Shown: positions 25,488 to 33,602, counted from the stretch's first letter. The stretch: DNA of 37,288 nucleotides from Paludibacteraceae bacterium (GCA_024400115.1 JAKSNF010000022.1:1-37288), one strand, 5' to 3'. Notes: generated from the letters alone by a model not told the origin. Made by a program: numbers and translations.

Positions 25488-26495
25488 ATGGCAACAGACA
25501 AACAATCTCCGTCCGCAGCTAAACTCAAGGCGTTGCAGGACGCAATGGACAAGATTCAGAAGGATTTCGGTAAGGGCGCTATCATGCGTCTGGGTGAGAA
25601 CAAAATAGAGGATGTACCCGTTATTCCTACCGGTAGCGTGAGCCTGAACATGGCTCTCGGTGTAGGCGGTTATCCCAAAGGACGTATTATCGAGATCTAT
25701 GGTCCCGAGTCTTCCGGTAAGACTACCCTCGCTATTCACGCTATGGCACAGACGCAAGCACAAGGCGGTATCGCCGCTATCATTGACGCTGAGCACGCTT
25801 TCGACCGTTTCTATGCCGAGAAACTCGGCGTGGACGTGGAGAACCTCCTTATCGCACAACCCGATTCGGGTGAGCAAGCCCTCGATATTGCGGACGAACT
25901 GATTCGCAGTAGTGCGGTTGACCTCGTGGTCATTGACTCCGTTGCTGCCCTCACGCCCGAAGCCGAAATCAAAGGCGACATGGGTGACAATAAAGTGGGT
26001 CTGCAAGCTCGTCTCATGAGCCAGGCTTTGCGTAAACTGACTGCCACTATCAATAAGACCCAAACGACCTGTATCTTCATTAACCAACTGCGTGAGAAGA
26101 TTGGCGTTATGTTCGGCAGTCCCGAGACCACAACCGGTGGTAATGCCCTCAAGTTCTACGCTTCCGTTCGTCTCGATATACGTAAAGTAACCGGTATCAA
26201 GGACGGCGAAGAGATTCTTGGAAACCGCGTTCGCGTGAAAGTGGTGAAGAACAAAGTGGCACCTCCTTTCCGTAAGGCTGAGTTTGACCTTATGTTCAAT
26301 GAGGGTATCTCCCGCGTAGGTGAACTGATTGATTTAGGCGAAGCACAAGGTATCATCACCAAGTCCGGTAGCTGGTTTAGTTACGATGGCAATAAACTCG
26401 CTCAAGGACGCGATGCCGCCAAACAAGTGCTCAAGGATAATCCCGACCTCGCTGCCGAGATTGAAGCCAAGATTATGGCAGCCTTGAAAAGTTGA
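25488..26495 (+). CDS. recA: Recombinase RecA
   Basis: DNA-dependent ATPase for homologous strand exchange and the SOS response. The ATP loop GPESSGKTT lies near residue 70; [17 protein letters not shown], and the L2 region [14 protein letters not shown] are conserved. 335 residues from the ATG at 25488; the longer reading frame upstream starts before the promoter and is not used. The last codons (AAGTTGA) merge with a family A repeat, so the stop codon itself is part of the repeat. Confidence 0.98.
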   Translation: MATDKQSPSAAKLKALQDAMDKIQKDFGKGAIMRLGENKIEDVPVIPTGSVSLNMALGVGGYPKGRIIEIYGPESSGKTTLAIHAMAQTQAQGGIAAIIDAEHAFDRFYAEKLGVDVENLLIAQPDSGEQALDIADELIRSSAVDLVVIDSVAALTPEAEIKGDMGDNKVGLQARLMSQALRKLTATINKTQTTCIFINQLREKIGVMFGSPETTTGGNALKFYASVRLDIRKVTGIKDGEEILGNRVRVKVVKNKVAPPFRKAEFDLMFNEGISRVGELIDLGEAQGIITKSGSWFSYDGNKLAQGRDAAKQVLKDNPDLAAEIEAKIMAALKS

Positions 26496-26556
26496 GAGTG
26501 GAGAGTGTAAAGTTTAGAGTAGTTTAGAGTTTATTAAGTTGATAGTTTAAAGAGAC
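26490..26556 (+). repeat. Family A array between recA and the FAD oxidoreductase gene
   Basis: AGTTGAGAGTGGAGAGTGTA, then AGTTTAGAGTTTATTAAGTT, closely matching the array inside serS. It covers the recA stop and fills the whole gap up to a TTG start at 26557. Confidence 0.85.
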
Positions 26557-28134
26557 TTGAAGCAAACACAAATCATCGTTTCTCCGGCGAAGGCGAGGGA
26601 ACTCGAACAACAGTACCGTATTGTGAAGCGGTCGGTCGATGCTCGCCAACGCGATATCAAAGTGCTCCTCACAGTCTTATGTGACGATGAGGGGCACTAC
26701 CTTCCTATTGATTCACCTATCCCCCTCTATACCCCACCCGTCTATCAAGACGTACATCGAGCCAAACGGCAAGTACATATCATCGGAGCCGGACCGGCAG
26801 GGCTATTCGCTGCCCTCACCCTACTCGAAAACGGCATCAGACCTATCATCTACGAGCGGGGCAAAGAGGTCTCCGAACGCAAGAAAGATATTGCTCTTCT
26901 CAATCGCAACGAGGGACTGAACGCCGAATCGAACTACTGTTTTGGCGAAGGCGGAGCCGGAACTTTCTCCGATGGCAAACTGTTCTCCCGCAGCAAGAAA
27001 CGCGGTAATATGCAGCGCGTGATGGAGATCTTTCACCACTTTGGTGCTCCCGATACTATCCTCTACGAAGCACATGCCCATATCGGTAGCGATAAACTGC
27101 CCACTATAATCAAACGCATGCGCGAGTGTATCATTGAGCACGGGGGCGAGGTGCGTTTTGGCACGCGTGTAGATGAAAGCCTTTTCCAAGAACTGCTATC
27201 ATCGGGTGAACCCATCATACTCGCTATCGGTCATTCGGCACACGATACCTATCGTATGCTCCATCAGAACGGAGTAGCAATGGAGGACAAGGGTTTCGCT
27301 ATGGGTGTCCGCGTGGAGCATCCCCAAACCCTCATCAATCAACTCATGTACCATCTACCTATCAACTCTAAACTAACTAAACTAGACGGCTACTCTACAC
27401 CCTACACTCTACACTCTAAACTAATCAAAGATTTAGGCAACGCCTCTTACTCGCTTGTCACCCAAGTCAACGGTCGTGGCGTCTATTCGTTCTGCATGTG
27501 CCCGGGCGGACATATAGTGCCGGCAGGCAGTACGGAAGACGGGTGCGTGGTGAACGGCATGAGTTCGAGCCTGCGTAACTCGCCCTATGCCAATTCCGGC
27601 ATCGTGGTCGAGCTCCATCCAGAGGATATATCTAAGTTGAGAGTGGAGAGTTTAGAGTTTAGAGTAGTTGAGAGTTTATTAAGTTTAGAGTTTCAGGAAT
27701 ATATAGAAAGACTTGCCAAAGAGCACGGCGGTCCCCATAACGAGGCTCCGGCACAGCGGTTACGCGATTTCGTAGAAGGACGACTCAGCAAGGACTTACC
27801 CGCTACCTCTTACTTGCCAGGCGTGGTATCCTCGCCTATGCACGAGTGGTTACCTGCCATCATAGGCAAACGCCTCCAACAAGGCTTCCGCGATTTTGAC
27901 CGCAAATACCCGGGGTTCCTCACCAACGATGCCGTTATCTTAGGCGTTGAGTCCCGTTCTTCAAGCGCCGTACGTATTGTGCGCGATAACGAGACACGGC
28001 AGTCCATCAGCCATCCCAACCTCTATCCCTGTGGCGAAGGTGCCGGTTATGCCGGAGGCATTACATCCTCCGCCCTCGATGGCATCGAATCCGCACTAAA
28101 AATTTCCACTATAAACTTTCAACTAACAAACTAG
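26557..28134 (+). CDS. FAD-dependent oxidoreductase (COG2509 type) with repeat insertions
   Basis: Uncharacterised flavoprotein dehydrogenase. The dinucleotide-binding site VHIIGAGPAGLFAALTLLENG is near residue 75, followed by YERG, the FGEGGAGTFSDGKL motif typical of this family, and a C-terminal GEGAGYAGGITSSALDG. 525 residues. The start is TTG at 26557, in a stretch of repeat A. Two family A repeats are read inside the gene in opposite orientations (27361-27426 as LTKLDGYSTPYTLHSK; 27632-27694 as LRVESLEFRVVESLLSLEF), and a third gives the last residues KISTINFQLTN. Likely cotranscribed with recA. Confidence 0.88.
   Translation: MKQTQIIVSPAKARELEQQYRIVKRSVDARQRDIKVLLTVLCDDEGHYLPIDSPIPLYTPPVYQDVHRAKRQVHIIGAGPAGLFAALTLLENGIRPIIYERGKEVSERKKDIALLNRNEGLNAESNYCFGEGGAGTFSDGKLFSRSKKRGNMQRVMEIFHHFGAPDTILYEAHAHIGSDKLPTIIKRMRECIIEHGGEVRFGTRVDESLFQELLSSGEPIILAIGHSAHDTYRMLHQNGVAMEDKGFAMGVRVEHPQTLINQLMYHLPINSKLTKLDGYSTPYTLHSKLIKDLGNASYSLVTQVNGRGVYSFCMCPGGHIVPAGSTEDGCVVNGMSSSLRNSPYANSGIVVELHPEDISKLRVESLEFRVVESLLSLEFQEYIERLAKEHGGPHNEAPAQRLRDFVEGRLSKDLPATSYLPGVVSSPMHEWLPAIIGKRLQQGFRDFDRKYPGFLTNDAVILGVESRSSSAVRIVRDNETRQSISHPNLYPCGEGAGYAGGITSSALDGIESALKISTINFQLTN
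27361..27426 (+). repeat. Family A element (reverse orientation) inside the FAD oxidoreductase gene
   Basis: CTAAACTAACTAAACTAGAC with the core CTAGACGGCT and CTACACTCTACACTCTAAAC. Shares the core with 12421, 28131 and 28892. Confidence 0.8.
27632..27694 (+). repeat. Family A element (forward orientation) inside the FAD oxidoreductase gene
   Basis: AGTTGAGAGTGGAGAGTTTA and AGAGTTTATTAAGTTTAGAG; same order of words as at 11381 (serS) and 26490 (after recA). Read in-frame without stops. Confidence 0.8.
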
Positions 28135-28172
28135 ACGGCTTCTATAAACTATAAACTCTCAACTCTAAACTA
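28105..28172 (+). repeat. Family A element spanning the stop of the FAD oxidoreductase gene
   Basis: ACTATAAACTTTCAACTAAC, core CTAGACGGCT, then ATAAACTATAAACTCTCAAC. It gives the last residues of the upstream gene and fills the 38-base gap to tcdA. Confidence 0.8.
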
Positions 28173-28859
28173 ATGAAGTACGATCGAACCATATCGCTAA
28201 TAGGCGAAGCCGCTTTTGAGCGTTTGCAACAAACCAAGGTCATCCTCTTTGGTGTAGGCGGTGTAGGCGGTTGGTGCGCTGAGGCATTAGTACGTACCGG
28301 CATACAGCATCTCACTATCGTTGACTTTGACCTTGTGGCAGATACGAACATCAATCGTCAAGTGGTGGCTACGGCAGCGAACATAGGTCTGCCTAAGGTG
28401 GAGCAAATGCGCGAACGCCTGCTCTCTATCTGTCCCGAAGCGGACATTGTGGCTATCAACCAACGTTATATGGTAGAAACGGCTGCTGAATTTGACCTAT
28501 CACAATACGATATTATTATTGATGCTATCGACAGCGTTGATGACAAGATACTGCTTATTCATAATGCCACCGCTACCGAAGCGACTCTCTTTAGTAGCAT
28601 GGGAGCCGGACGCAAACTCGACCCGCAAAGCGTTCGAGTCGCCGAGTTTTGGAAAGTAGAGGGTTGTCCCCTTGCTCGCGCCTTGCGAACGAAGATGAAG
28701 AAGTCGGGCGTCCTCCCCCTCCACAAGTTCCAATGTGTCTATTCCGCTGAAACAATCCACCATCCACAATCCACCATCCACCATAACGGCTCCCTCGCTC
28801 CCGTCGTCGGCACTTTCGGTTTCACCCTCGCCTCATTAGCCATCAAATCACAACTATAA
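28173..28859 (+). CDS. tcdA: tRNA threonylcarbamoyladenosine dehydratase
   Basis: E1-like ATP-dependent enzyme that cyclises t6A37 in tRNA to ct6A. The nucleotide site FGVGGVGGWCAEALVRTG (about residues 25-42), DFDLVADTNINRQ and the AIDSVDDK loop are typical of the TcdA/YgdL family. At 228 residues it is somewhat shorter than E. coli TcdA. Near the C-terminus ETIHHPQSTIHHNGS is encoded by repeat family C. Preceded and followed by family A repeats. Confidence 0.92.
   Translation: MKYDRTISLIGEAAFERLQQTKVILFGVGGVGGWCAEALVRTGIQHLTIVDFDLVADTNINRQVVATAANIGLPKVEQMRERLLSICPEADIVAINQRYMVETAAEFDLSQYDIIIDAIDSVDDKILLIHNATATEATLFSSMGAGRKLDPQSVRVAEFWKVEGCPLARALRTKMKKSGVLPLHKFQCVYSAETIHHPQSTIHHNGSLAPVVGTFGFTLASLAIKSQL
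28753..28783 (+). repeat. Family C repeat inside tcdA
   Basis: CAATCCACCATCCACAATCC and ACCATCCACC; same words as 5536-5566 in the AddB-like gene. Confidence 0.75.
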
Positions 28860-28865
28860 ATATAC

Positions 28866-28931
28866 ACTTATCAACTATAAACTAATAAACTAAACGGCTA
28901 CTCTAAACTCTAAACTCTCCACTCTCAACTA
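28866..28931 (+). repeat. Family A element between tcdA and topB
   Basis: CACTTATCAACTATAAACTA, the core CTAAACGGCT, then CTCTAAACTCTAAACTCTCC. Fills nearly all of the 73-base gap and ends at the topB ATG. Confidence 0.8.
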
Positions 28932-28932
28932 T

Positions 28933-30876
28933 ATGATAGTATGCGTCGCTGAAAAACCGTCCGTAGGACAATATATAGCTCACGTGCTGGGTGCTAACAC
29001 CAAGCGCGACGGGTATTATGAAGGAAACGGGTATTGCGTGACTTGGACTTTTGGTCACCTCTGTGCTCTCCTTGACCCCCACGAATACACCGACCAATGG
29101 AAGGGCTGGAACATGTCCTCACTCCCGATGGTTCCGCCACGTTTTGGCATCAAAGTGACGGCTGATTCGGGTGTGCAGAAGCAGTTCAACGTCATTAAGA
29201 GTCTTATCGCTCAAGCCGACGAGGTCATCAACTGCGGTGATGCCGGACAAGAGGGAGAACTCATTCAGCGTTGGGTCTATCAGAAAGCGGGTTGCAAAGT
29301 ACCCGTCAAACGGTTGTGGGTTAGTTCGCTTACCGAAGAGGCTATTGCCGAAGGTTTCCGCAACCTCAAGGATCAGTCGCAATACCAGTCTCTCTATGAG
29401 GCAGGACTGATGCGCGCCATCGGTGATTGGTTACTCGGCATGAACGCTACGCGTGCCTACACGCTTCGCTATGCGAAGGATAGACAGATCCTCTCTATCG
29501 GTCGCGTTCAAACCCCTACCCTCGCCCTTATCGTCAAGCGGCAGGAGGAGATAGAGCATTTCGTGCCTAAGACCTATTGGGAACTCAAAACCGTCTATCG
29601 CGATACCCTCTTCAGTGCCCAACTCGAAACCGAAGACGAGGACGATCATGCGATTACCTCCCTCGAACAAGGGCAAGCGTTGCTGGATAGTATCAAGAAT
29701 CAGCCCCTCACCATCACGAGTGTGGAGAAGAAGAAAGGAACGGAGTTCGCTCCTAAACTCTTTGACCTAACCTCTCTGCAAGTGGAGTGCAACAAGAAAT
29801 ATGCCTTCTCTGCCGACGAGACCCTCAAACTCATTCAGTCGCTGTACGAGAAACGTATCACCACTTATCCGCGTGTAGATACGACCTACCTCAGCGACGA
29901 TATCTATCCCAAGGTGCCTGCCACTTTAGCCGGTATAAAGGACTATTTTGAGGCAGTCCAACCTCTGCTGGGGCTGAAAGCCGACGGCAAGAAAGGTGCG
30001 GGCAGTCTGCCCAAGAGCAAGAAAGTGTTTGATAACTCCAAGGTTACCGACCACCACGCTATCATCCCTACCGGACAGCGTCCCGATAACCTAACCGAGA
30101 ACGAACGCAAGGTCTTTAACCTCGTGGCACTGCGTTTCATTGCCGCTCTCTATCCCGATTGCGAAGTGAGTAACACGACCGTTCTCGCCAAAGCCGGCGA
30201 TATAGACTTTAAAGTGACCGGCAGGCAAGTGCTCTCTCCGGGTTGGCGTGTTGTTTTTGCTAAGGACAATAAGGCAACCGGCAACGGACAGCAAGACGAA
30301 GAGATCGATAATCAAGAGGAGACAAAGACCCTTCCTGCTTTCACAAAGGGCGAATCGGGTCCGCACACGCCCCAACTGAACGAAAAGACGACTACCCCAC
30401 CCAAGTGGTACACGGAAGCAACGCTCCTGCGCGCCATGGAGACAGCAGGTAAGACGGTGGATAACGAGGAACTGCGGGACGCCATGAAGGAAAACGGTAT
30501 CGGTCGCCCCTCCACGCGTGCCGCTATTATCGAGAAACTATACCAGCGTAAATATATCGTTAAGGAGAAAAAGAACATCAAAGCCACGGAAGTGGGTATT
30601 AACTTGATACACACTATTATCTCGCCTCTTCTTAAGTCGGCAGAACTAACCGGTCTTTGGGAGAAGAAACTGCGTCAGATTGAGCATGGCAGTTTTGAGG
30701 CAAAAGAGTTCTTAGACGAACTCAAGACCATGACTTCGGATGTGGTCTATCAAGTCAAGACCGACAAAGCGGGTATGCGTTGCCCTATTTGTGGTAAGGG
30801 CATTATCATCCGCGGAAACACCCGTTACGGCTGTTCCCGCTGGCGTGAAGGGTGCACTTTTGCAGAGCCGTTTTGA
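28933..30876 (+). CDS. topB: DNA topoisomerase III
   Basis: Type IA topoisomerase that passes single strands and decatenates recombination products. The N-terminal Toprim domain starts VCVAEKPSVGQ and has GDAGQEGELIQRW; the active-site tyrosine is in TTYPRVDTTYLS (about residue 313); GMNATRAYTLR and SIGRVQTPTLALI are conserved. A C-terminal zinc-ribbon begins MRCPICGKG. At 647 residues it is a complete chromosomal-type TopB. Follows tcdA and precedes the acyltransferase gene by 17 bases. Confidence 0.94.
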   Translation: MIVCVAEKPSVGQYIAHVLGANTKRDGYYEGNGYCVTWTFGHLCALLDPHEYTDQWKGWNMSSLPMVPPRFGIKVTADSGVQKQFNVIKSLIAQADEVINCGDAGQEGELIQRWVYQKAGCKVPVKRLWVSSLTEEAIAEGFRNLKDQSQYQSLYEAGLMRAIGDWLLGMNATRAYTLRYAKDRQILSIGRVQTPTLALIVKRQEEIEHFVPKTYWELKTVYRDTLFSAQLETEDEDDHAITSLEQGQALLDSIKNQPLTITSVEKKKGTEFAPKLFDLTSLQVECNKKYAFSADETLKLIQSLYEKRITTYPRVDTTYLSDDIYPKVPATLAGIKDYFEAVQPLLGLKADGKKGAGSLPKSKKVFDNSKVTDHHAIIPTGQRPDNLTENERKVFNLVALRFIAALYPDCEVSNTTVLAKAGDIDFKVTGRQVLSPGWRVVFAKDNKATGNGQQDEEIDNQEETKTLPAFTKGESGPHTPQLNEKTTTPPKWYTEATLLRAMETAGKTVDNEELRDAMKENGIGRPSTRAAIIEKLYQRKYIVKEKKNIKATEVGINLIHTIISPLLKSAELTGLWEKKLRQIEHGSFEAKEFLDELKTMTSDVVYQVKTDKAGMRCPICGKGIIIRGNTRYGCSRWREGCTFAEPF

Positions 30877-30893
30877 AAAAGACAGATAAATTT

Positions 30894-31748
30894 ATGAAAG
30901 ATTATTCTAACTATGGCGCAGCCTATGAAGGCTTTGTAGTTGAGGATAATGTTTATGTACCTCAACCCATGGAGGATTTTCCTGCCCACAACCCGCACCA
31001 AATGATGATTAAGGTGCGCGGGCACGTGCGCGACCTCGTTTTCGATGATTCTTATCCCTATTTAGATAAGTCGCTCCGTTTCCGGCTCAATCGTTTCTTC
31101 GTTTATACCGTTGTCCGTCCGCTTTCTTTTCTAGTCAATCGCGTGTATTACGGTCTTCGTATTGAAGGACGAAAGAACCTCTACCGGTATCGTCACCTCT
31201 TTAGCAACGGAGCAATGACCGTTTGTAACCACATCGGTCGTTGGGATATGATTTCCGTCCTACAAGCTACGCTACGTACTTTTTGGATACCCATGTACCG
31301 CCAATCGTTTATGGGTAAGGACGGTTATCTCATGAAGCACGTAGGCGGTATTCCCGTTCCAGAGGACAGAGGTGGACTAAGGCGTTTTAACGAAGCTTTT
31401 GATGAGCTACACGAACGAAAAGCGTGGATACACATCTTCCCCGAGAGTTGCAGTTGGAAGTACTACAGTCCTATTCGCCCCTTTAAGATAGGCGCTTTCA
31501 ATATGGCATATCGTTATAACTTGCCTATTATTCCTTGCGTCATCTCTTTCCGCGAGCGAAGGGGCTTCTTTCGCATCTTCCGCACCAACGAGCCGCTGAT
31601 GACCATTCATATAGGCGAACCTATCTTACCCGACACCAGCCGACCTCGTAAGGAAGAAGCGGCACGCTTGCGCGAACTATGCCATGTCAGCATGGTTAAG
31701 ATGGCAGGAATCATACACAACCCTTGGTCTGCTTCTATTGATGAATAA
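30894..31748 (+). CDS. glsA: PlsC-type O-acyltransferase, probable glycine-lipid GlsA
   Basis: Membrane-associated 1-acylglycerol-3-phosphate-type acyltransferase. The catalytic HX4D is NHIGRWD (about residues 112-118) and FPESCSW (about 182) is the acceptor-binding motif. The ATG at 30894 gives 284 residues; an upstream GTG would overlap topB. The gene directly downstream encodes a GlsB-type N-acyltransferase. In Bacteroides the adjacent glsB and glsA genes make glycine lipids by N- then O-acylation, so GlsA is the likely role; general phospholipid PlsC is the alternative. Confidence 0.78.
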   Translation: MKDYSNYGAAYEGFVVEDNVYVPQPMEDFPAHNPHQMMIKVRGHVRDLVFDDSYPYLDKSLRFRLNRFFVYTVVRPLSFLVNRVYYGLRIEGRKNLYRYRHLFSNGAMTVCNHIGRWDMISVLQATLRTFWIPMYRQSFMGKDGYLMKHVGGIPVPEDRGGLRRFNEAFDELHERKAWIHIFPESCSWKYYSPIRPFKIGAFNMAYRYNLPIIPCVISFRERRGFFRIFRTNEPLMTIHIGEPILPDTSRPRKEEAARLRELCHVSMVKMAGIIHNPWSASIDE

Positions 31749-31791
31749 ACATAACCTTATTATCCAACATTCTATCTGATTACATTATTTT

Positions 31792-32844
31792 ATGGAAAAG
31801 ATTATTGCTCCCGTTCCTGTGGACGTATTGAAACAAGAACTAACCCCCAAAAAGAAACTTACCAATACCAATAAAGGTCATAACGAACTCTATGTCGTTA
31901 CGTGGCAAGACTCACCCAATGTCACTACTGAGATTGGTCGCCTTCGCGAACTCACTTTCCGTGCTGCTGGAGGTTCAACCGGCAATGCCGTCGATCTGGA
32001 CGAATACGACAAGATGGAGCACCCTTACAAACAACTCATCGTTTGGGATCCGGATGCCAATGCTATTATCGGCGGGTATCGTTTCCTGCTCGGTTCAGAG
32101 GTCCGCTTTGATGACAACGGACAACCTATCATGGCAAGTGCCCACCAATTCCATTTCTCGCAGCATTATATTGAAGACTATCTCCCTCATGTCGTCGAAT
32201 TAGGGCGACTCTTTGTTGTGCCTGATTATCAGAGTTCAAAAGCTGGAGCAAAAGGAATCTTCGCTTTAGATAACCTGTGGGACGGTTTGGCAGCTATCAT
32301 CATGCGCAATCCGAATATATTGTACTATTTTGGTAAGGCCACCATTTATCCCTCTTTTGATAAGATATCGCGTGACCTCATTTATCATTATCTGTGGAAG
32401 CATTTTGCGGATAAGCATAATCTTTTGCGCCCATGGGAGGAGATGGATGTTCAGCCCCAATCATCTGCCGATTTGATGAATCTCATTCTTACCGAAGAGG
32501 ATGTGCGGGATGATTATAAGCTGCTCAAGCAGGCACTCCGTCGGCGTGGCGTGGGCGTTCCCCCTAATCTGAATGCTTTTATTACGGTTACTCCCAACCT
32601 GTTGATGTGCGGTACGGCGCTCAATCACCCAATGCATGATATAGAGGATACGGCACTGCTCATACCCTTTGATAAGATTTATAATGATAAGAAAGCACGT
32701 CATGTGGGTGCTTACCTTCGTTATCGTCGCATGTTCCGTCGTGCGTTTGTTGATCAAGTGGATGAAAACCGTTTAATTGACCGTTGGCTCAAGCGTCGTT
32801 TCATCTCCATTCGCAAACTGAGCATCAACTTAGAAGATGAGTAA
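31792..32844 (+). CDS. glsB: GNAT-fold N-acyltransferase, probable glycine N-acyltransferase GlsB
   Basis: Belongs to the hemolysin/OlsB-like acyltransferases that attach a 3-hydroxy fatty acid to an amino acid. RELTFRAAGGSTGNAVDLDEYD and VVELGRLFVVPDYQ are the acyl-ACP-binding features, and a C-terminal part (FITVTPNLLMCGTALNHPMHDIEDTA) is typical of the Bacteroidota version. 350 residues. The pairing with a PlsC-type gene (43-base gap) supports glycine-lipid synthesis. Last gene of the run that starts with recA; tRNA-Val follows with its own promoter. Confidence 0.8.
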   Translation: MEKIIAPVPVDVLKQELTPKKKLTNTNKGHNELYVVTWQDSPNVTTEIGRLRELTFRAAGGSTGNAVDLDEYDKMEHPYKQLIVWDPDANAIIGGYRFLLGSEVRFDDNGQPIMASAHQFHFSQHYIEDYLPHVVELGRLFVVPDYQSSKAGAKGIFALDNLWDGLAAIIMRNPNILYYFGKATIYPSFDKISRDLIYHYLWKHFADKHNLLRPWEEMDVQPQSSADLMNLILTEEDVRDDYKLLKQALRRRGVGVPPNLNAFITVTPNLLMCGTALNHPMHDIEDTALLIPFDKIYNDKKARHVGAYLRYRRMFRRAFVDQVDENRLIDRWLKRRFISIRKLSINLEDE

Positions 32845-32931
32845 AAAGAGGGAAAAAGAGAGGTAGAAATGGTAAGAAACATGATTTTTTGCCTTAAAAT
32901 GCATTTTTTTTTGCATTTTTTTGCCAAAATA

Positions 32932-32963
32932 TTTGCACATATCAAAAAAAAGCAGTACCTTTG
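32932..32963 (+). promoter_or_regulatory. Promoter of tRNA-Val
   Basis: TTTG at 32932-32935 and TACCTTTG at 32956-32963, 20 bases apart; TTTGCACATATCAAAAAAA shared with 10151 and 36060. Confidence 0.85.
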
Positions 32964-33003
32964 CACCCGCTTTCGTTAAGAGAGTGACCAATCCGCGAGG
33001 ATC

Positions 33004-33078
33004 GGGCGTTTAGCTCAGCTGGTTTAGAGCATCTGCCCTACAAGCAGAGGGTCGGCGGTTCGAATCCGTCAACGCCCA
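33004..33078 (+). tRNA. tRNA-Val (anticodon TAC)
   Basis: 75 bases with acceptor GGGCGTT/AACGCCC, anticodon stem TCTGC/GCAGA around loop CCTACAA, T arm GGCGG-TTCGAAT-CCGTC and discriminator A. No CCA encoded. Sixteen bases at its 3' end (33061-33076) recur at 33409-33424. Confidence 0.95.
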
Positions 33079-33224
33079 CAAACAAAGCAACAAAAAGAGA
33101 GACCAATCGGTCTCTCTTTTGTTTGTTTGTAGCGTTTCCGGACGAAAGCTCGCTTACGGAAGGAAATGATACGGACAAACAATAAATGAGGAACGCAGTG
33201 ACGCATTTTGTTGCTTTGTTTGTG
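33077..33224. repeat. 18-bp perfect inverted repeat flanking the tRNA-Val terminator
   Basis: CACAAACAAAGCAACAAA (33077-33094) is the exact reverse complement of 33207-33224. Inside are the terminator hairpin and a smaller TTCCG/CGGAA pair. Confidence 0.75.
33093..33120 (+). terminator. Terminator of tRNA-Val
   Basis: AAAAGAGAGACC-AATC-GGTCTCTCTTTT: a 12-bp stem with a T-run, 14 bases after the tRNA. Confidence 0.85.
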
Positions 33225-33228
33225 CTAA

Positions 33229-33440
33229 AAGCCCCCGCAGGGTATAGGTATTCGGAGGAATTGCCGAAGGCAAGGGAGCGCCGAATCCGTCAATAATGGA
33301 AGCCCCCGCAGGGTATAGGCATTCGGAGGCATGGTTTCCCCCGCTTACCGGGGGAAACAGTATCTAGCGAAAGGGGGCTCCTATTGGAAAACAAAGGCAA
33401 GGGAGCGCCGAATCCGTCAACGCCTTTTTGTTTTGTTTGC
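33229..33440 (+). repeat. Direct repeats with tRNA-Val 3'-end copies; possible attachment-site scars
   Basis: A 30-bp word starting AAGCCCCCGCAGGGTATAGG is at 33229-33258 and 33300-33329 (one mismatch). A 25-bp word GGCAAGGGAGCGCCGAATCC... is at 33269-33293 and 33396-33420 (identical) and ends in the tRNA-Val 3' end: CGAATCCGTCAA at 33282, CGAATCCGTCAACGCC at 33409. The second copy is split by a 9-bp stem hairpin, GTTTCCCCC/GGGGGAAAC (33334-33358). GGGGA/TCCCC follows near 33443. No integrase is present. Confidence 0.75.
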
Positions 33441-33602
33441 AAGGGGAGCGCTTTCCCCCTCAAAAATGAAAAACAAATAACCTCTTTAGATCAAAGAAAT
33501 AGGTCGAATGCAAATGCTATCGGAAAAATCTGTGGTAAACCGCAAAAATTTCCACTAAAAAACCATAAAAAGTCATTTTTTTACAAAAAAACTAAGATAT
33601 TT
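33441..33602. other. AT-rich non-coding stretch
   Basis: After a GGGGAGCGCTTTCCCC near-palindrome (33443-33458) I see no gene, RNA or repeat until the AbiE promoter. A short open frame over 33384-33629 is not credible. Confidence 0.4.

Noticed and set aside
29216..29280. TopB with damaged Toprim motif (GDAGQEGE instead of DPDREGE)
   Set aside because: A DAGxEGE form is common in bacterial topoisomerase III and is not a defect.
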